The notes: a model not told the origin generated them from the sequence alone. 63,890 bases of DNA from Tepidibacillus_B infernus (GCF_048898065.1 NZ_JBLWFI010000004.1:1-63890); one strand, 5' to 3'. Counted from the first letter of the stretch, positions 16,755 through 23,978 are shown. Translations and numbers: made by a program.

Positions 16755-17182
16755 TTATGAAGATGGATCGGAAGCCACTAAATCCTAAAGAAATGAACGC
16801 TTTAACCTTAGCTTATATGGGTGATGCAGTCTATGAACTGTACATTAGAGAATTTATCCTCTCTAAAGGTGGAAAACCTAATGTACTGCATAAGCAAGCA
16901 ATTTCCTATGTATCAGCAAAAGCCCAATCAAGGGTACTTCATTATATTATGCCATTATTAACCGAGGAAGAAGCAGATATCGTTAAGCGTGGCCGTAATA
17001 CAAAATCATCTACAGTTCCTAAAAATGCAAATGTCATTGAATATCGACATAGTACTGCTTTTGAAGCACTAATTGGATTTCTATATTTATCTCATCAAAT
17101 AGACCGCCTAGAACAAATTGTTTTTGAAGCGATCCAATATAATGACAAAAGACAAGATGGTGAAGAAAATGGACAAAAATGA
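16739..17182 (+). CDS. mrnC: Mini-ribonuclease III
   Basis: MrnC is the RNase III-like endonuclease without a dsRNA-binding domain that matures 23S rRNA in Bacillus. The 147-residue protein keeps the catalytic RNase III motifs: MGDAVYELYIRE near the N-terminus, KRGRNTKS, and STAFEALIGFLYL with the catalytic Glu. The start is uncertain: ATG 16739 (AAGGAG only 4 nt upstream, overlapping cysS by 16 nt), 16751 or 16757. All give the full catalytic domain. It belongs to the cysE-cysS-mrnC-rlmB-rae1 run conserved in Bacillales. Confidence 0.93.
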   Translation: MEKEMIMKMDRKPLNPKEMNALTLAYMGDAVYELYIREFILSKGGKPNVLHKQAISYVSAKAQSRVLHYIMPLLTEEEADIVKRGRNTKSSTVPKNANVIEYRHSTAFEALIGFLYLSHQIDRLEQIVFEAIQYNDKRQDGEENGQK

Positions 17183-17915
17183 TAATCTTTTTATTATGGG
17201 AAAAAATCCGGTCATTGAAGCATTACAATCAGAGCGTTCCATCAACAAAATCTATATCGCTGAAGGGACTCAAAAAGCAGCGATGAACAAAGTGTTAGTC
17301 ATGGCAAAGGAACGAGGTATTATCACACAATTTGTTCCTAGGAGAAAATTGGATCAAATGGCGGAAACAACCGATCATCAAGGGGTTATTGCCTCTATTG
17401 CAGCTTATCGATATGAAGATTTTCAAAATCTACTGCAAAAGGTTAAAGAAACCAATGGAATCCCTTTTTTTGTTATGCTAGATGAGATCGAGGATCCTCA
17501 TAATTTAGGCTCAATCCTAAGGACAGCGGATGTAGTAGGAGTAAATGGGATCATCATTCCCAAAAGAAGGTCTGTTGGTTTAACTGCAACAGTGGCTAAA
17601 ACCTCAGCAGGTGCAATCGAATATGTGCCTGTAACAAGGGTAACCAATTTAGCGCAAACCCTTGATCAATTAAAAGAAGAGGGTTTTTGGGTGGTTGGTA
17701 CAGATGCATCAGCAAAACAATCTTTCACCGAAGTGGATTATCAGATTCCTATTGTGTTAGTCATTGGTAGTGAAGGTAAGGGGATGTCCCGGCTCATTAA
17801 AGAAAAGTGCGATTTTATCGTAAAATTGCCTATGAAAGGACATGTTAACTCTTTAAATGCTTCTGTTGCTGCGGCCATTATGATGTTTGAAGTATACCGA
17901 AATCGAGGTTTCTAA
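17169..17915 (+). CDS. rlmB: 23S rRNA (guanosine-2'-O-)-methyltransferase RlmB family
   Basis: This SpoU-type 2'-O-methyltransferase acts on 23S rRNA. The 248-residue protein has an N-terminal substrate-binding L7Ae-like domain (1-75) and the trefoil-knot SPOUT domain. SPOUT motifs are DEIEDPHNLGSILRTA, IGSEGKGMSRL and the knot motif PMKGHVNSLNASVA. Of several in-frame starts I choose ATG 17169 (GGTGAAG upstream), which matches the family N-terminus and overlaps mrnC by 14 nt. The earlier start at 17118 would add a long non-conserved extension. Confidence 0.93.
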   Translation: MDKNDNLFIMGKNPVIEALQSERSINKIYIAEGTQKAAMNKVLVMAKERGIITQFVPRRKLDQMAETTDHQGVIASIAAYRYEDFQNLLQKVKETNGIPFFVMLDEIEDPHNLGSILRTADVVGVNGIIIPKRRSVGLTATVAKTSAGAIEYVPVTRVTNLAQTLDQLKEEGFWVVGTDASAKQSFTEVDYQIPIVLVIGSEGKGMSRLIKEKCDFIVKLPMKGHVNSLNASVAAAIMMFEVYRNRGF

Positions 17916-17932
17916 CTTCTGGGGGAAATTTC

Positions 17933-18448
17933 ATGGAAGAAATTCTGATCATCGACGGATACAATATCATAGGAGCTTGGGCAAATTTAAGGGAATTAAA
18001 AGATCAAGGGCGATTAGAAGAAGCTAGGGATGAACTGTTAAATTGGTTAACAGAATATCAAGCTTATACTGGCAGAAAGATAATTGTTGTTTTTGACGCA
18101 CATCAAGTTCCTGGGGAAGGGAAAAAGTACCAATATAAAAGGATTACGATCTACTATACCAAAGAGAATGAAACAGCTGATGAATTAATAGAAAAGTTGG
18201 TTAAAAAGTTGGATCACCGAAGAAGGCAGATTTATGTTGCTACCTCTGACTATACAGAACAAAGTGTTATTTTTGGACAAGGAGCCTTAAGAATCTCTGC
18301 TAGAGAGTTAAGGATTGAAAAAGAATCAATGATGGACTCAGTAAAAAGAAATGTTGAAAAACAAAATAAAGAATTAAAACGTAATATTTTTTCATCGCTT
18401 GATGATGAAATGATGAAAATTTTAGAAAATTGGCGTAGGGAAAAATAG
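17933..18448 (+). CDS. rae1: Ribosome-dependent mRNA endonuclease Rae1 (NYN/PIN domain)
   Basis: Rae1 (YacP) cleaves certain mRNAs in the ribosomal A site in B. subtilis. The 171-residue protein is one NYN-type PIN domain. Conserved acidic residues are visible in IDGYNIIGAW (Asp9), VVFDAH (about 55-60), ETADELIEKL and VATSDYTEQ. The C-terminal helix is lysine- and glutamate-rich. It starts at ATG 17933 behind GGGGGAA and precedes sigH, as in Bacillus. Confidence 0.92.
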   Translation: MEEILIIDGYNIIGAWANLRELKDQGRLEEARDELLNWLTEYQAYTGRKIIVVFDAHQVPGEGKKYQYKRITIYYTKENETADELIEKLVKKLDHRRRQIYVATSDYTEQSVIFGQGALRISARELRIEKESMMDSVKRNVEKQNKELKRNIFSSLDDEMMKILENWRREK

Positions 18449-18455
18449 GGTTTTA

Positions 18456-18485
18456 TTGACGATTCTAGATTACATAATATATAAT
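18456..18485 (+). promoter_or_regulatory. Sigma-A promoter of sigH
   Basis: TTGACG (18456-18461) and a perfect TATAAT (18480-18485) are separated by 18 bp. The surrounding sequence is A/T-rich, in keeping with AbrB control of sigH known in Bacillus, but no specific operator can be read. Confidence 0.75.
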
Positions 18486-18541
18486 GTGGTATACGATTAT
18501 AAATTGTACGACCGAACAGTAGAATAATCGGAGGGATCGCG

Positions 18542-19198
18542 GTGAGTGTCAACCTCGAGGAGAAGAAGCTATTAGCTCGATATGAGCATATAGTAGATGA
18601 AGATTTAGTGGATTATATCCATGCTGGAGACCACGATGCGCTTGAGTATCTTATACATAAGTATAAGCATTTTGTGCGAGCAAAAGCGCGATCTTATTTC
18701 CTTATTGGTGCTGATCGGGAGGATATTGTTCAAGAAGGAATGATTGGTTTATATAAATCGATAAGAGATTATCGAGGAGACAAACTCACCTCTTTCAAGG
18801 CATTTGCCGAATTGTGTGTAACCAGACAAATTATTACCGCAATTAAAACAGCTACAAGACAAAAACATATTCCCCTCAATTCATATATTTCGTTGGACAA
18901 GCCAATTTACGACGAAGATTCTGATCGCACATTACTCGATGTGATTTGTACTAACAAATTGATGGATCCGGAAGCATTAGTCATTAATCAAGAAGAATTT
19001 GATGATATTGAAGAAAAATTAGGAGAAATTCTAAGCGATTTGGAACGTCAAGTCTTAAGATTATATTTAGATGGCCGTTCTTATCAGGAAATTGCTGAAG
19101 ACCTTAATCGACATGTTAAATCGATTGATAATGCATTGCAAAGGGTTAAAAGAAAATTAGAGCGTTATCTTGAAGGAAGAAATGAAATTCATATCTAA
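18542..19198 (+). CDS. sigH: RNA polymerase sigma-H factor
   Basis: SigH directs early sporulation and transition-state transcription. The 218-residue protein shows sigma-70 regions 2.1-2.4, with the highly conserved block from about residue 40 through GADREDIVQEGMIGLYKSI, SFKAFAELCVTRQIITAI and HIPLNSYISLDKPIYDE. Region 4 is a helix-turn-helix near the C-terminus (SYQEIAEDLNRHVKSIDNAL). The start is GTG 18542 behind GGAGGGAT. It is followed by a strong terminator, beyond which the insertion sequence begins. Confidence 0.97.
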   Translation: MSVNLEEKKLLARYEHIVDEDLVDYIHAGDHDALEYLIHKYKHFVRAKARSYFLIGADREDIVQEGMIGLYKSIRDYRGDKLTSFKAFAELCVTRQIITAIKTATRQKHIPLNSYISLDKPIYDEDSDRTLLDVICTNKLMDPEALVINQEEFDDIEEKLGEILSDLERQVLRLYLDGRSYQEIAEDLNRHVKSIDNALQRVKRKLERYLEGRNEIHI

Positions 19199-19209
19199 TT
19201 TTTTAATCA

Positions 19210-19236
19210 GAAGGGCTTCAGATAAGCCCTTTTTCT
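19210..19236 (+). terminator. Intrinsic terminator after sigH
   Basis: GAAGGGCTT pairs with AAGCCCTT and is followed by TTTTTC. The left 17-bp target duplication of the insertion sequence begins immediately afterwards at 19237. Confidence 0.88.
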
Positions 19237-19253
19237 ATATAGTATAAAAAATC
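19237..19253. repeat. Left target-site duplication of the insertion sequence
   Basis: The 17 bp ATATAGTATAAAAAATC recur exactly at 20914-20930. Both copies are joined to inverted ends beginning TGT, which supports a genuine duplication made on insertion. Confidence 0.85.
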
Positions 19254-19348
19254 TGTCAATCGTCAGTGAAAATGTCACCTTAATTGTTCTATGAAAATGT
19301 CATATTCCTTGGTTAATTATTAGCGTATTAGTATATAATATTCACCCA

Positions 19349-19468
19349 CCCTTGACGGCGAGCCTCTGCTCCCTTTGAAAACCCAATACTGACCCTACAG
19401 GGGAAAACACCCCTGTAGGGGTGCTCTAACGGGTCAGCATACCAAAGGGAGCCACTTACCATCAAGGG
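19349..19468. other. Nested palindrome (candidate structured RNA) inside the insertion sequence
   Basis: Four nested pairings are visible: CCCTTGACGG (19349-19358) with CCATCAAGGG (19459-19468, one mismatch); GCTCCCTTTG (19368-19377) with CAAAGGGAGC (19443-19452, perfect); ATACTGACCC with GGGTCAGCAT (19431-19440, one G-T); and the apical CCCTACAGGGG (19393-19403) with CCCCTGTAGGG (19410-19420, perfect, 6-nt loop). The ACCC/CCC bases at 19392-19395 can join only one helix at a time. It is non-coding and lies 3' of the transposase gene. It could be a transcript terminator or shield, an IS-encoded RNA, or a DNA palindrome needed for transposition. Confidence 0.6.
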
Positions 19469-19477
19469 TAAAGTGAA

Positions 19478-19494
19478 CAGGCTAGTGTTGCCTG
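19478..19494. other. Small hairpin in the insertion-sequence non-coding end
   Basis: CAGGC pairs with GCCTG across a 7-nt loop, just outside the large nested palindrome and before the transposase stop. Confidence 0.35.
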
Positions 19495-19552
19495 AAAGTT
19501 ACTTATTGGTCTTTCAATAAATAAAGTTCTAAGATTAAGATCTTGTAGAAAG

Positions 19553-20860
19553 TCACACATTTATGTTACTCTGAACTTGCTTTTGATTAGACCATGGTTT
19601 ACGCCATGGATGTGAAGCAGCGGGTTTGCGTGAGGGCGCAGGACTCGCTGTTTTTGTTTTTGAGTTCTGTTCATGGCGGTTAGGTTTTTGTGTTTCCTGC
19701 AATTCGAAAATTTGTCCCTGGTGCCAAATGACTAGCTTACCCTGAATAGTTTCCCGTACTTCAACAGTTGTCTTTGTCTTAAATGGCTGTGAAGGTTTTT
19801 GAGCTAATGTATAGACCTTCCCATTATAGGAAATGGTTTGGCCTGAACCAATTTGTCTGTAGCTTCGAACAGTAAAGATATACTCTAAATTCATCCCCTC
19901 AGGTAGAGGACGGTAGGCAGACCCAGCTTCCTGGGGTTTAATAGCAAAAGTTTGATTATGTTTTTGGATCAGTTCTGGAAGTACTCGATTGGCCTCTTCC
20001 AAAGTGCAAATACCAAGCAATCGAAGTTCGATAACTAAACGGTCTTGAAAAGTACCCCAAAGACGTTCAATACGCCCTTTGGCTTGCGGGGTCATTGCTT
20101 TGATATGAGTTATACCGAGTTCAGCCATTACCTTACCAAATTGNNNNNNNNNNGATAACGGCTTGATTTCACCCGCTAATTCCTGCTCTACAGTTAACGA
20201 TTCCTTGGGAGATCGGAAGATCGTATGCCGATCGCTGTACAAACCAAGTGGAAGGCCATATTGCTCAATAGCTTGTTGCATAACGGTGAAATAACCCTCT
20301 TGGGTTTCTGTAGGACGGAAAACAGCACCAACAACTATTCCGGTAGCATCGTCAATTGCGGCATGCAATGTAAGTTTGGGCCCTCTATCCTCTAGCCAGG
20401 CATAAGCACTGGCATCAATCTGCCAAAGCATCCCGGCTTGGGGCTTGCGGTTGCGGGGACGATGAATACTTCCTCGGCGTCGTTGTTTTACTTGCTTCAG
20501 TCCTTTCTCCAAGAGAATGCGGCGAACAGTAGACACACTAAGAGTCAAGGATTCATGTTCCTGCAATAGTTCGGCAAAATGACAGTTATTACAGCCATGG
20601 TAAGTGTTTTGATACAACGAAGCGACTTGATCCTTGATTGAATCTGCAATCGCATGAACAGGTTTACGCCCTCGATTTTTATGGGCAATGCCTTCAGCTC
20701 CTTCCTTAAGATAGGTTTTTTTAAGGCGCAAAACCTGTCGGGTAGAAAGTTGCAGTAGGGTTGCAGCTTCCTCCACTTTAATTTGACGAGAAACAAGCTT
20801 TTCAATGACCAATACTTTTTTGAGTTCTGCTTTTGTCAATGTAATCTTCTCCTGTCCCAT
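19553..20860 (-). CDS. Transposase, IS1202/ISNCY type (interrupted by an assembly gap)
   Basis: The 435-codon gene encodes a DDE transposase. It has N-terminal helix-turn-helix segments (about 1-60 and 60-130) and an rve-like integrase core with catalytic Asp in WQIDASAYAW (near residue 148) and Asp in LYSDRHTIF (near 210). The Glu lies in KGRIERLWGT (near 263). The C-terminus is a beta-rich domain with a basic tail (NRHEQNSKTKTASPAPSRK). Ten N bases at 20144-20153 replace about four residues just before the conserved QFG segment. The frame is kept across them, but intactness is not proven. The ATG at 20860 has only a weak ribosome-binding site. Confidence 0.88.
   Translation of the reverse strand: MGQEKITLTKAELKKVLVIEKLVSRQIKVEEAATLLQLSTRQVLRLKKTYLKEGAEGIAHKNRGRKPVHAIADSIKDQVASLYQNTYHGCNNCHFAELLQEHESLTLSVSTVRRILLEKGLKQVKQRRRGSIHRPRNRKPQAGMLWQIDASAYAWLEDRGPKLTLHAAIDDATGIVVGAVFRPTETQEGYFTVMQQAIEQYGLPLGLYSDRHTIFRSPKESLTVEQELAGEIKPLXXXXQFGKVMAELGITHIKAMTPQAKGRIERLWGTFQDRLVIELRLLGICTLEEANRVLPELIQKHNQTFAIKPQEAGSAYRPLPEGMNLEYIFTVRSYRQIGSGQTISYNGKVYTLAQKPSQPFKTKTTVEVRETIQGKLVIWHQGQIFELQETQKPNRHEQNSKTKTASPAPSRKPAASHPWRKPWSNQKQVQSNINV
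20144..20153. other. Assembly gap (10 N)
   Basis: Ten undetermined bases lie within the transposase gene. A fixed-size N block inside a repeated element is typical of contigs joined across a multi-copy IS, so the real length may differ. Confidence 0.95.
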
Positions 20861-20913
20861 AGTGACATTTTCTCTGAACAGTTATAACATGACAATATCA
20901 CAGAACAATAACA

Positions 20914-20930
20914 ATATAGTATAAAAAATC
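20914..20930. repeat. Right target-site duplication, abutting the rpmG promoter
   Basis: This is the exact second copy of the 17-bp repeat at 19237-19253. The next base, 20931, is the first base of the TTGACA box of the downstream promoter. Confidence 0.85.
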
Positions 20931-20959
20931 TTGACATCAAAATTCGATTGTGATAAAGT
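20931..20959 (+). promoter_or_regulatory. Sigma-A promoter of rpmG-secE-nusG
   Basis: A perfect TTGACA (20931-20936) and TAAAGT (20954-20959) are separated by 17 bp. About 100 nt of untranslated leader follow before rpmG. The insertion sequence ends directly upstream of the -35. Confidence 0.75.
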
Positions 20960-21062
20960 ATTTGAGGTAACCATGCAAATACACATTTATGATGTGCAAA
21001 TGATGCCGTTAAGGATTATTTAATATGGTGACTGAAAGATCGAACGTGGGAGGTGTACAACC

Positions 21063-21212
21063 ATGCGGGTTATAGTAACATTAGCTTGCACCGAATGCAA
21101 ACAACGCAACTATACCACAAATAAGAATAAGCGAAACAATCCTGACCGCATTGAAATGAAGAAGTATTGCAAGTTCTGTAATGATCATACATTACATCGC
21201 GAAACTCGATAA
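21063..21212 (+). CDS. rpmG: Ribosomal protein bL33 (zinc-binding form)
   Basis: This 49-residue 50S subunit protein reads MRVIVTLACTECKQRNYTTN at its start. It keeps two Cys pairs, C-T-E-C (C9, C12) and C-K-F-C (C36, C39), so it is the zinc-ribbon (C+) paralogue. The ATG at 21063 follows GGGAGGTG. It leads the secE-nusG transcript, as in Bacillales. Confidence 0.95.
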   Translation: MRVIVTLACTECKQRNYTTNKNKRNNPDRIEMKKYCKFCNDHTLHRETR

Positions 21213-21225
21213 TGGGGGTGCGGTT

Positions 21226-21444
21226 ATGGGATTTCTCAACAAAATCAAAAACGGATTTACTTCAACAATAGATTTTATTCGTGATGGGATACGTGAGCTT
21301 AAAAAAGTTCGCTGGCCTAATCGAAAAGAGTTGGTTAGTTACACGACGATTGTGGTTTCTACTGTCGTTTTCGTAACAGTCTTCTTTTTTGTGGTTGACT
21401 TAGGGATTTCTTCATTGTTGCAACTAATAGGGTTAGGAAAGTAA
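21226..21444 (+). CDS. secE: Preprotein translocase subunit SecE
   Basis: SecE is the essential clamp of the SecYEG channel. The 72-residue single-span form has an amphipathic N-terminal helix ending in the conserved KKVRWPNRKEL motif (about 27-37), then one transmembrane helix (about 40-65). ATG 21226 with GGGGGTG upstream is chosen; an in-frame ATG at 21181 lies inside rpmG. nusG follows directly. Confidence 0.95.
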   Translation: MGFLNKIKNGFTSTIDFIRDGIRELKKVRWPNRKELVSYTTIVVSTVVFVTVFFFVVDLGISSLLQLIGLGK

Positions 21445-21486
21445 TTGCCTGAAAAGGGAGGGTATGGACAAGCGTCCAATCGTAGT

Positions 21487-22020
21487 ATGGAAAAAAGATG
21501 GTATGTCCTTCATACTTATTCAGGGTATGAAAATAAGGTAAAAACCAATTTGGAAAAACGGGTTGAATCCATGGGCATGGAAGATAAGATTTTTAGAGTT
21601 CTTGTTCCAATGGAAGAGGAAATTGAGAACAAGGACGGAAAAAAGAAATCTACCATGAAAAAAGTCTTTCCAGGCTATGTTTTAGTAGAAATGATTATGA
21701 CAGATGATTCGTGGTATGTCGTTCGTAACACACCTGGTGTTACAGGTTTTGTGGGTTCATCTGGCGCTGGTTCTAAACCAACCCCCCTATTGGACGAGGA
21801 AGCCAAAGCGATTCTTAAACAAATGGGAATGGAAGAGGCTCGTCCTAAAGTAGACTTTGTATTAAAAGAAAACGTAAAAGTCATTGAAGGGCCATTTCAA
21901 AACTTTGTTGGTCATATTGAAGAAATCAATGCAGAGAAACATAAAGTTAAAGTGTTAGTTAACATGTTTGGTAGAGAAACTCCTGTTGAATTAGATTTTA
22001 CACAAATTGAAAAAATTTAA
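21487..22020 (+). CDS. nusG: Transcription elongation/termination factor NusG
   Basis: NusG binds RNA polymerase and modulates pausing and termination. The 177-residue protein has the NGN domain (MEKRWYVLHTYSGYENKV start, WYVVRNTPGVTGFVG near residue 80) and a C-terminal KOW domain (NFVGHIEEINAEKHKVKV). Homology places the start at ATG 21487, which lacks a Shine-Dalgarno of its own. The strong GGGAGGG (21456-21462) instead precedes an out-of-frame ATG at 21464. TTG 21445 is an alternative in-frame start adding 14 residues. Confidence 0.93.
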   Translation: MEKRWYVLHTYSGYENKVKTNLEKRVESMGMEDKIFRVLVPMEEEIENKDGKKKSTMKKVFPGYVLVEMIMTDDSWYVVRNTPGVTGFVGSSGAGSKPTPLLDEEAKAILKQMGMEEARPKVDFVLKENVKVIEGPFQNFVGHIEEINAEKHKVKVLVNMFGRETPVELDFTQIEKI

Positions 22021-22059
22021 TCGAACTACAACGCATTACGAATTTAGGAGGTGTGTCGT

Positions 22060-22485
22060 ATGGCGAAAAAAGTAATCAAAGTTGTTAAACTTCAAATTCC
22101 TGCTGGAAAAGCAAACCCAGCACCACCAGTTGGTCCTGCGCTTGGTCAAGCAGGTGTAAATATTATGGGATTCTGTAAAGAATTTAATGCTCGTACAGCA
22201 GATCAAGCAGGATTGATTATTCCTGTTGAGATTTCTGTGTTTGAGGATCGTTCTTTTACATTTATTACAAAAACCCCACCTGCTGCAGTATTACTTAAAA
22301 AAGCTGCTGGAATAGAAAGTGGTTCTGGTGAACCAAATAGGAAAAAAGTTGCTACAGTAAAACGCGATAAAGTACGTCAAATTGCTGAGCAAAAAATGCC
22401 TGATTTAAATGCAGCTAGTGTAGAAGCAGCTATGCGAATGGTAGAAGGTACAGCGCGTAGCATGGGAATCGTAATTGAAGACTAA
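22060..22485 (+). CDS. rplK: Ribosomal protein uL11
   Basis: L11 forms the GTPase-associated centre of the 50S subunit with L10/L7/L12. The 141-residue protein has the N-terminal PAPPVGPALGQAGVNIMGFC block and the C-terminal rRNA-binding domain ending in GTARSMGI. ATG 22060 with AGGAGGTG is chosen over the in-frame GTG 22051, which overlaps the ribosome-binding site. It is co-transcribed with rplA. Confidence 0.97.
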   Translation: MAKKVIKVVKLQIPAGKANPAPPVGPALGQAGVNIMGFCKEFNARTADQAGLIIPVEISVFEDRSFTFITKTPPAAVLLKKAAGIESGSGEPNRKKVATVKRDKVRQIAEQKMPDLNAASVEAAMRMVEGTARSMGIVIED

Positions 22486-22578
22486 TGCTAATGAGATGGC
22501 TTGGACGGGGTTGGTTTAATGTAGCCAACCCTAAATCGTGGGAGGTATAACCGCATAACCACAAAGGAGGAAAGAAAA

Positions 22579-23274
22579 ATGGCTAAATTTGGTAAAAAAT
22601 ATTTAGAGGCTTTAAAACAAGTAGATAAGGCAAAAACATATGATCCTGCAGAGGCTGTTGCACTTGTGAAAAAAGTAGCACCAGCTAAGTTTGATGAAAC
22701 AGTAGAAGTTGCTGTTCGTTTAGGAGTTGACCCCAAAAAGGCAGATCAACAAATTCGTGGCGCAGTTGTATTACCACACGGAACTGGTAAGACACAACGC
22801 GTATTGGTATTTGCTAAAGGGGAAAAGGCAAAAGAAGCCGAAATGGCTGGGGCAGATTATGTTGGTGATGAAGATTACATCAATAAAATCCAACAAGGTT
22901 GGTTTGAATTTGATGTTGTTGTTGCAACACCGGACATGATGGGAGCAGTAGGTAAACTTGGTCGTGTCCTAGGTCCAAAAGGATTAATGCCAAACCCTAA
23001 AACTGGTACAGTTACTTTTGATGTTGCTAAAGCAGTAAATGAAATTAAAGCTGGTAAGATTGAATATCGTGTAGATAAAGCAGGAAATATCCATGCTCCT
23101 ATTGGTAAGGTCTCTTTTGATGATCAAAAGCTTATTGAGAACTTACAAACGATTATTGATACTTTAATTAAAGTAAAACCAGCAGCTGCTAAAGGACAAT
23201 ATGTACGTAATGTGACAGTAAGCTCAACAATGGGACCAGGTGTCAAAATCAATTTATCTAAAGTTGTAAAATAA
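22579..23274 (+). CDS. rplA: Ribosomal protein uL1
   Basis: L1 builds the mobile L1 stalk at the E site. The 231-residue protein has the two-domain L1 fold with the signature around GPKGLMPNPKTGTVT (about 132-146). The start follows AAAGGAGGAAAG. The 93-nt gap after rplK contains no obvious hairpin. A new promoter for rplJ-rplL follows immediately. Confidence 0.97.
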   Translation: MAKFGKKYLEALKQVDKAKTYDPAEAVALVKKVAPAKFDETVEVAVRLGVDPKKADQQIRGAVVLPHGTGKTQRVLVFAKGEKAKEAEMAGADYVGDEDYINKIQQGWFEFDVVVATPDMMGAVGKLGRVLGPKGLMPNPKTGTVTFDVAKAVNEIKAGKIEYRVDKAGNIHAPIGKVSFDDQKLIENLQTIIDTLIKVKPAAAKGQYVRNVTVSSTMGPGVKINLSKVVK

Positions 23275-23280
23275 AGGATT

Positions 23281-23309
23281 TTGACATATAACCTTTGTTG
23301 TGCTACTAT
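23281..23309 (+). promoter_or_regulatory. Sigma-A promoter of rplJ-rplL
   Basis: A perfect TTGACA (23281-23286) and TACTAT (23304-23309) are separated by 17 bp, directly after the rplA stop. Confidence 0.82.
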
Positions 23310-23315
23310 ATAAAA

Positions 23316-23437
23316 CTGTAAGTAACTAAATAATCATTTTACCGTAGACAGTAGGTGCATAAAGCTTAATATCCTACCGAGGTTCTAATATATTCTTCGG
23401 GATTATTATGCCTTTGCTGTTTGCGAAGGCATTTTTT
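23316..23437 (+). promoter_or_regulatory. Ribosomal protein L10 leader (autoregulatory mRNA element)
   Basis: The untranslated region between the rplJ promoter and gene has the expected position and look of the L10 leader. Paired blocks (GTAGACAGTAGGT ... ATCCTACCGAGG) are followed by a terminator hairpin, ATGCCTT with AAGGCAT (23408-23432), and TTTTTT. In Bacillales, L10(L12)4 binding to this leader reduces rplJ-rplL expression. The fold is assigned by context and partial pairing. Confidence 0.7.
23408..23437 (+). terminator. Attenuator terminator in the rplJ leader
   Basis: A 7-bp stem ATGCCTT/AAGGCAT with an 11-nt loop is followed by six T residues, 44 nt before the rplJ start. It is likely the regulated terminator of the L10 leader. 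Confidence 0.75.
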
Positions 23438-23480
23438 AATGGTTGTTCTACGGGAATTATGTGATGCAGGAGGTGTAAAG

Positions 23481-23978
23481 ATGAGTGTTCGTGAAGAAAA
23501 AATGCAATTAGTTGCAGAAATTGCTCAAAAACTACGTGATAGCAAAACAACAATCATTACAGATTATCGTGGTCTAAATGTTGCTGAAGTAACAGAACTT
23601 CGTAAAGCCCTTCGTGAAGCCGGTGTGGAATACAAAGTACTTAAAAACACCATGGTTCGCCGTGCGACAGCTGAAGTTGAACTTACAGAGATTGATCAAT
23701 TTTTAACTGGCCCTACTGCCATCGCATTTAGTTTTGATGATGTTGTTGCTCCAGCAAAAGTACTTGCTGATTTTGCTAAAAAACACGAAGCATTAGAGAT
23801 TAAAGCTGGGGTACTAGAAGGCAAACTTGTTAGTGTCGATGAAGTAAAAGCTTTAGCTTCATTACCATCACGCGAAGGATTACTTTCTATGTTGCTTAGT
23901 GTATTACAAGCTCCAATGCGTAATATGGCACTTGCTGTTAAAGCCGTTGCAGAAAAAAATGCCGGACAAGAGGCTTAA
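23481..23978 (+). CDS. rplJ: Ribosomal protein uL10
   Basis: L10 anchors L7/L12 dimers to the stalk base. The 165-residue protein begins MSVREEKMQLVAEIAQKL, carries the TDYRGLNVAEVTELRK block, and ends in a helical L12-binding tail. ATG 23481 follows CAGGAGGTGTAAAG; in-frame codons from 23421 lie within the leader terminator. It is probably autoregulated through the leader. Confidence 0.97.
   Translation: MSVREEKMQLVAEIAQKLRDSKTTIITDYRGLNVAEVTELRKALREAGVEYKVLKNTMVRRATAEVELTEIDQFLTGPTAIAFSFDDVVAPAKVLADFAKKHEALEIKAGVLEGKLVSVDEVKALASLPSREGLLSMLLSVLQAPMRNMALAVKAVAEKNAGQEA

Larger units (their letters stand above)
19254..20913. mobile_element. Insertion sequence of the IS1202/ISNCY type, 1660 bp
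   Basis: The element is bounded by imperfect 29-bp inverted ends (19254-19282 and 20885-20913, 20 of 29 matching, both starting TGT) and by exact 17-bp direct repeats. Long duplications are a known trait of the IS1202 group. It carries one minus-strand transposase gene. A subterminal 11-mer GAAAATGTCAC/T recurs at 19268, 19293 and, inverted, 20862-20872; these may be transposase-binding sites. About 300 bp between the left end and the transposase stop are non-coding and hold a large nested palindrome. The element separates sigH from rpmG, which are neighbours in Bacillus apart from small genes. Confidence 0.88.

Noticed and set aside
19553..20860. Transposase as a broken pseudogene
   Set aside because: The only interruption is the N block. 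Both flanks are in the same frame and all three catalytic residues are present, so there is no evidence of a frameshift or stop.
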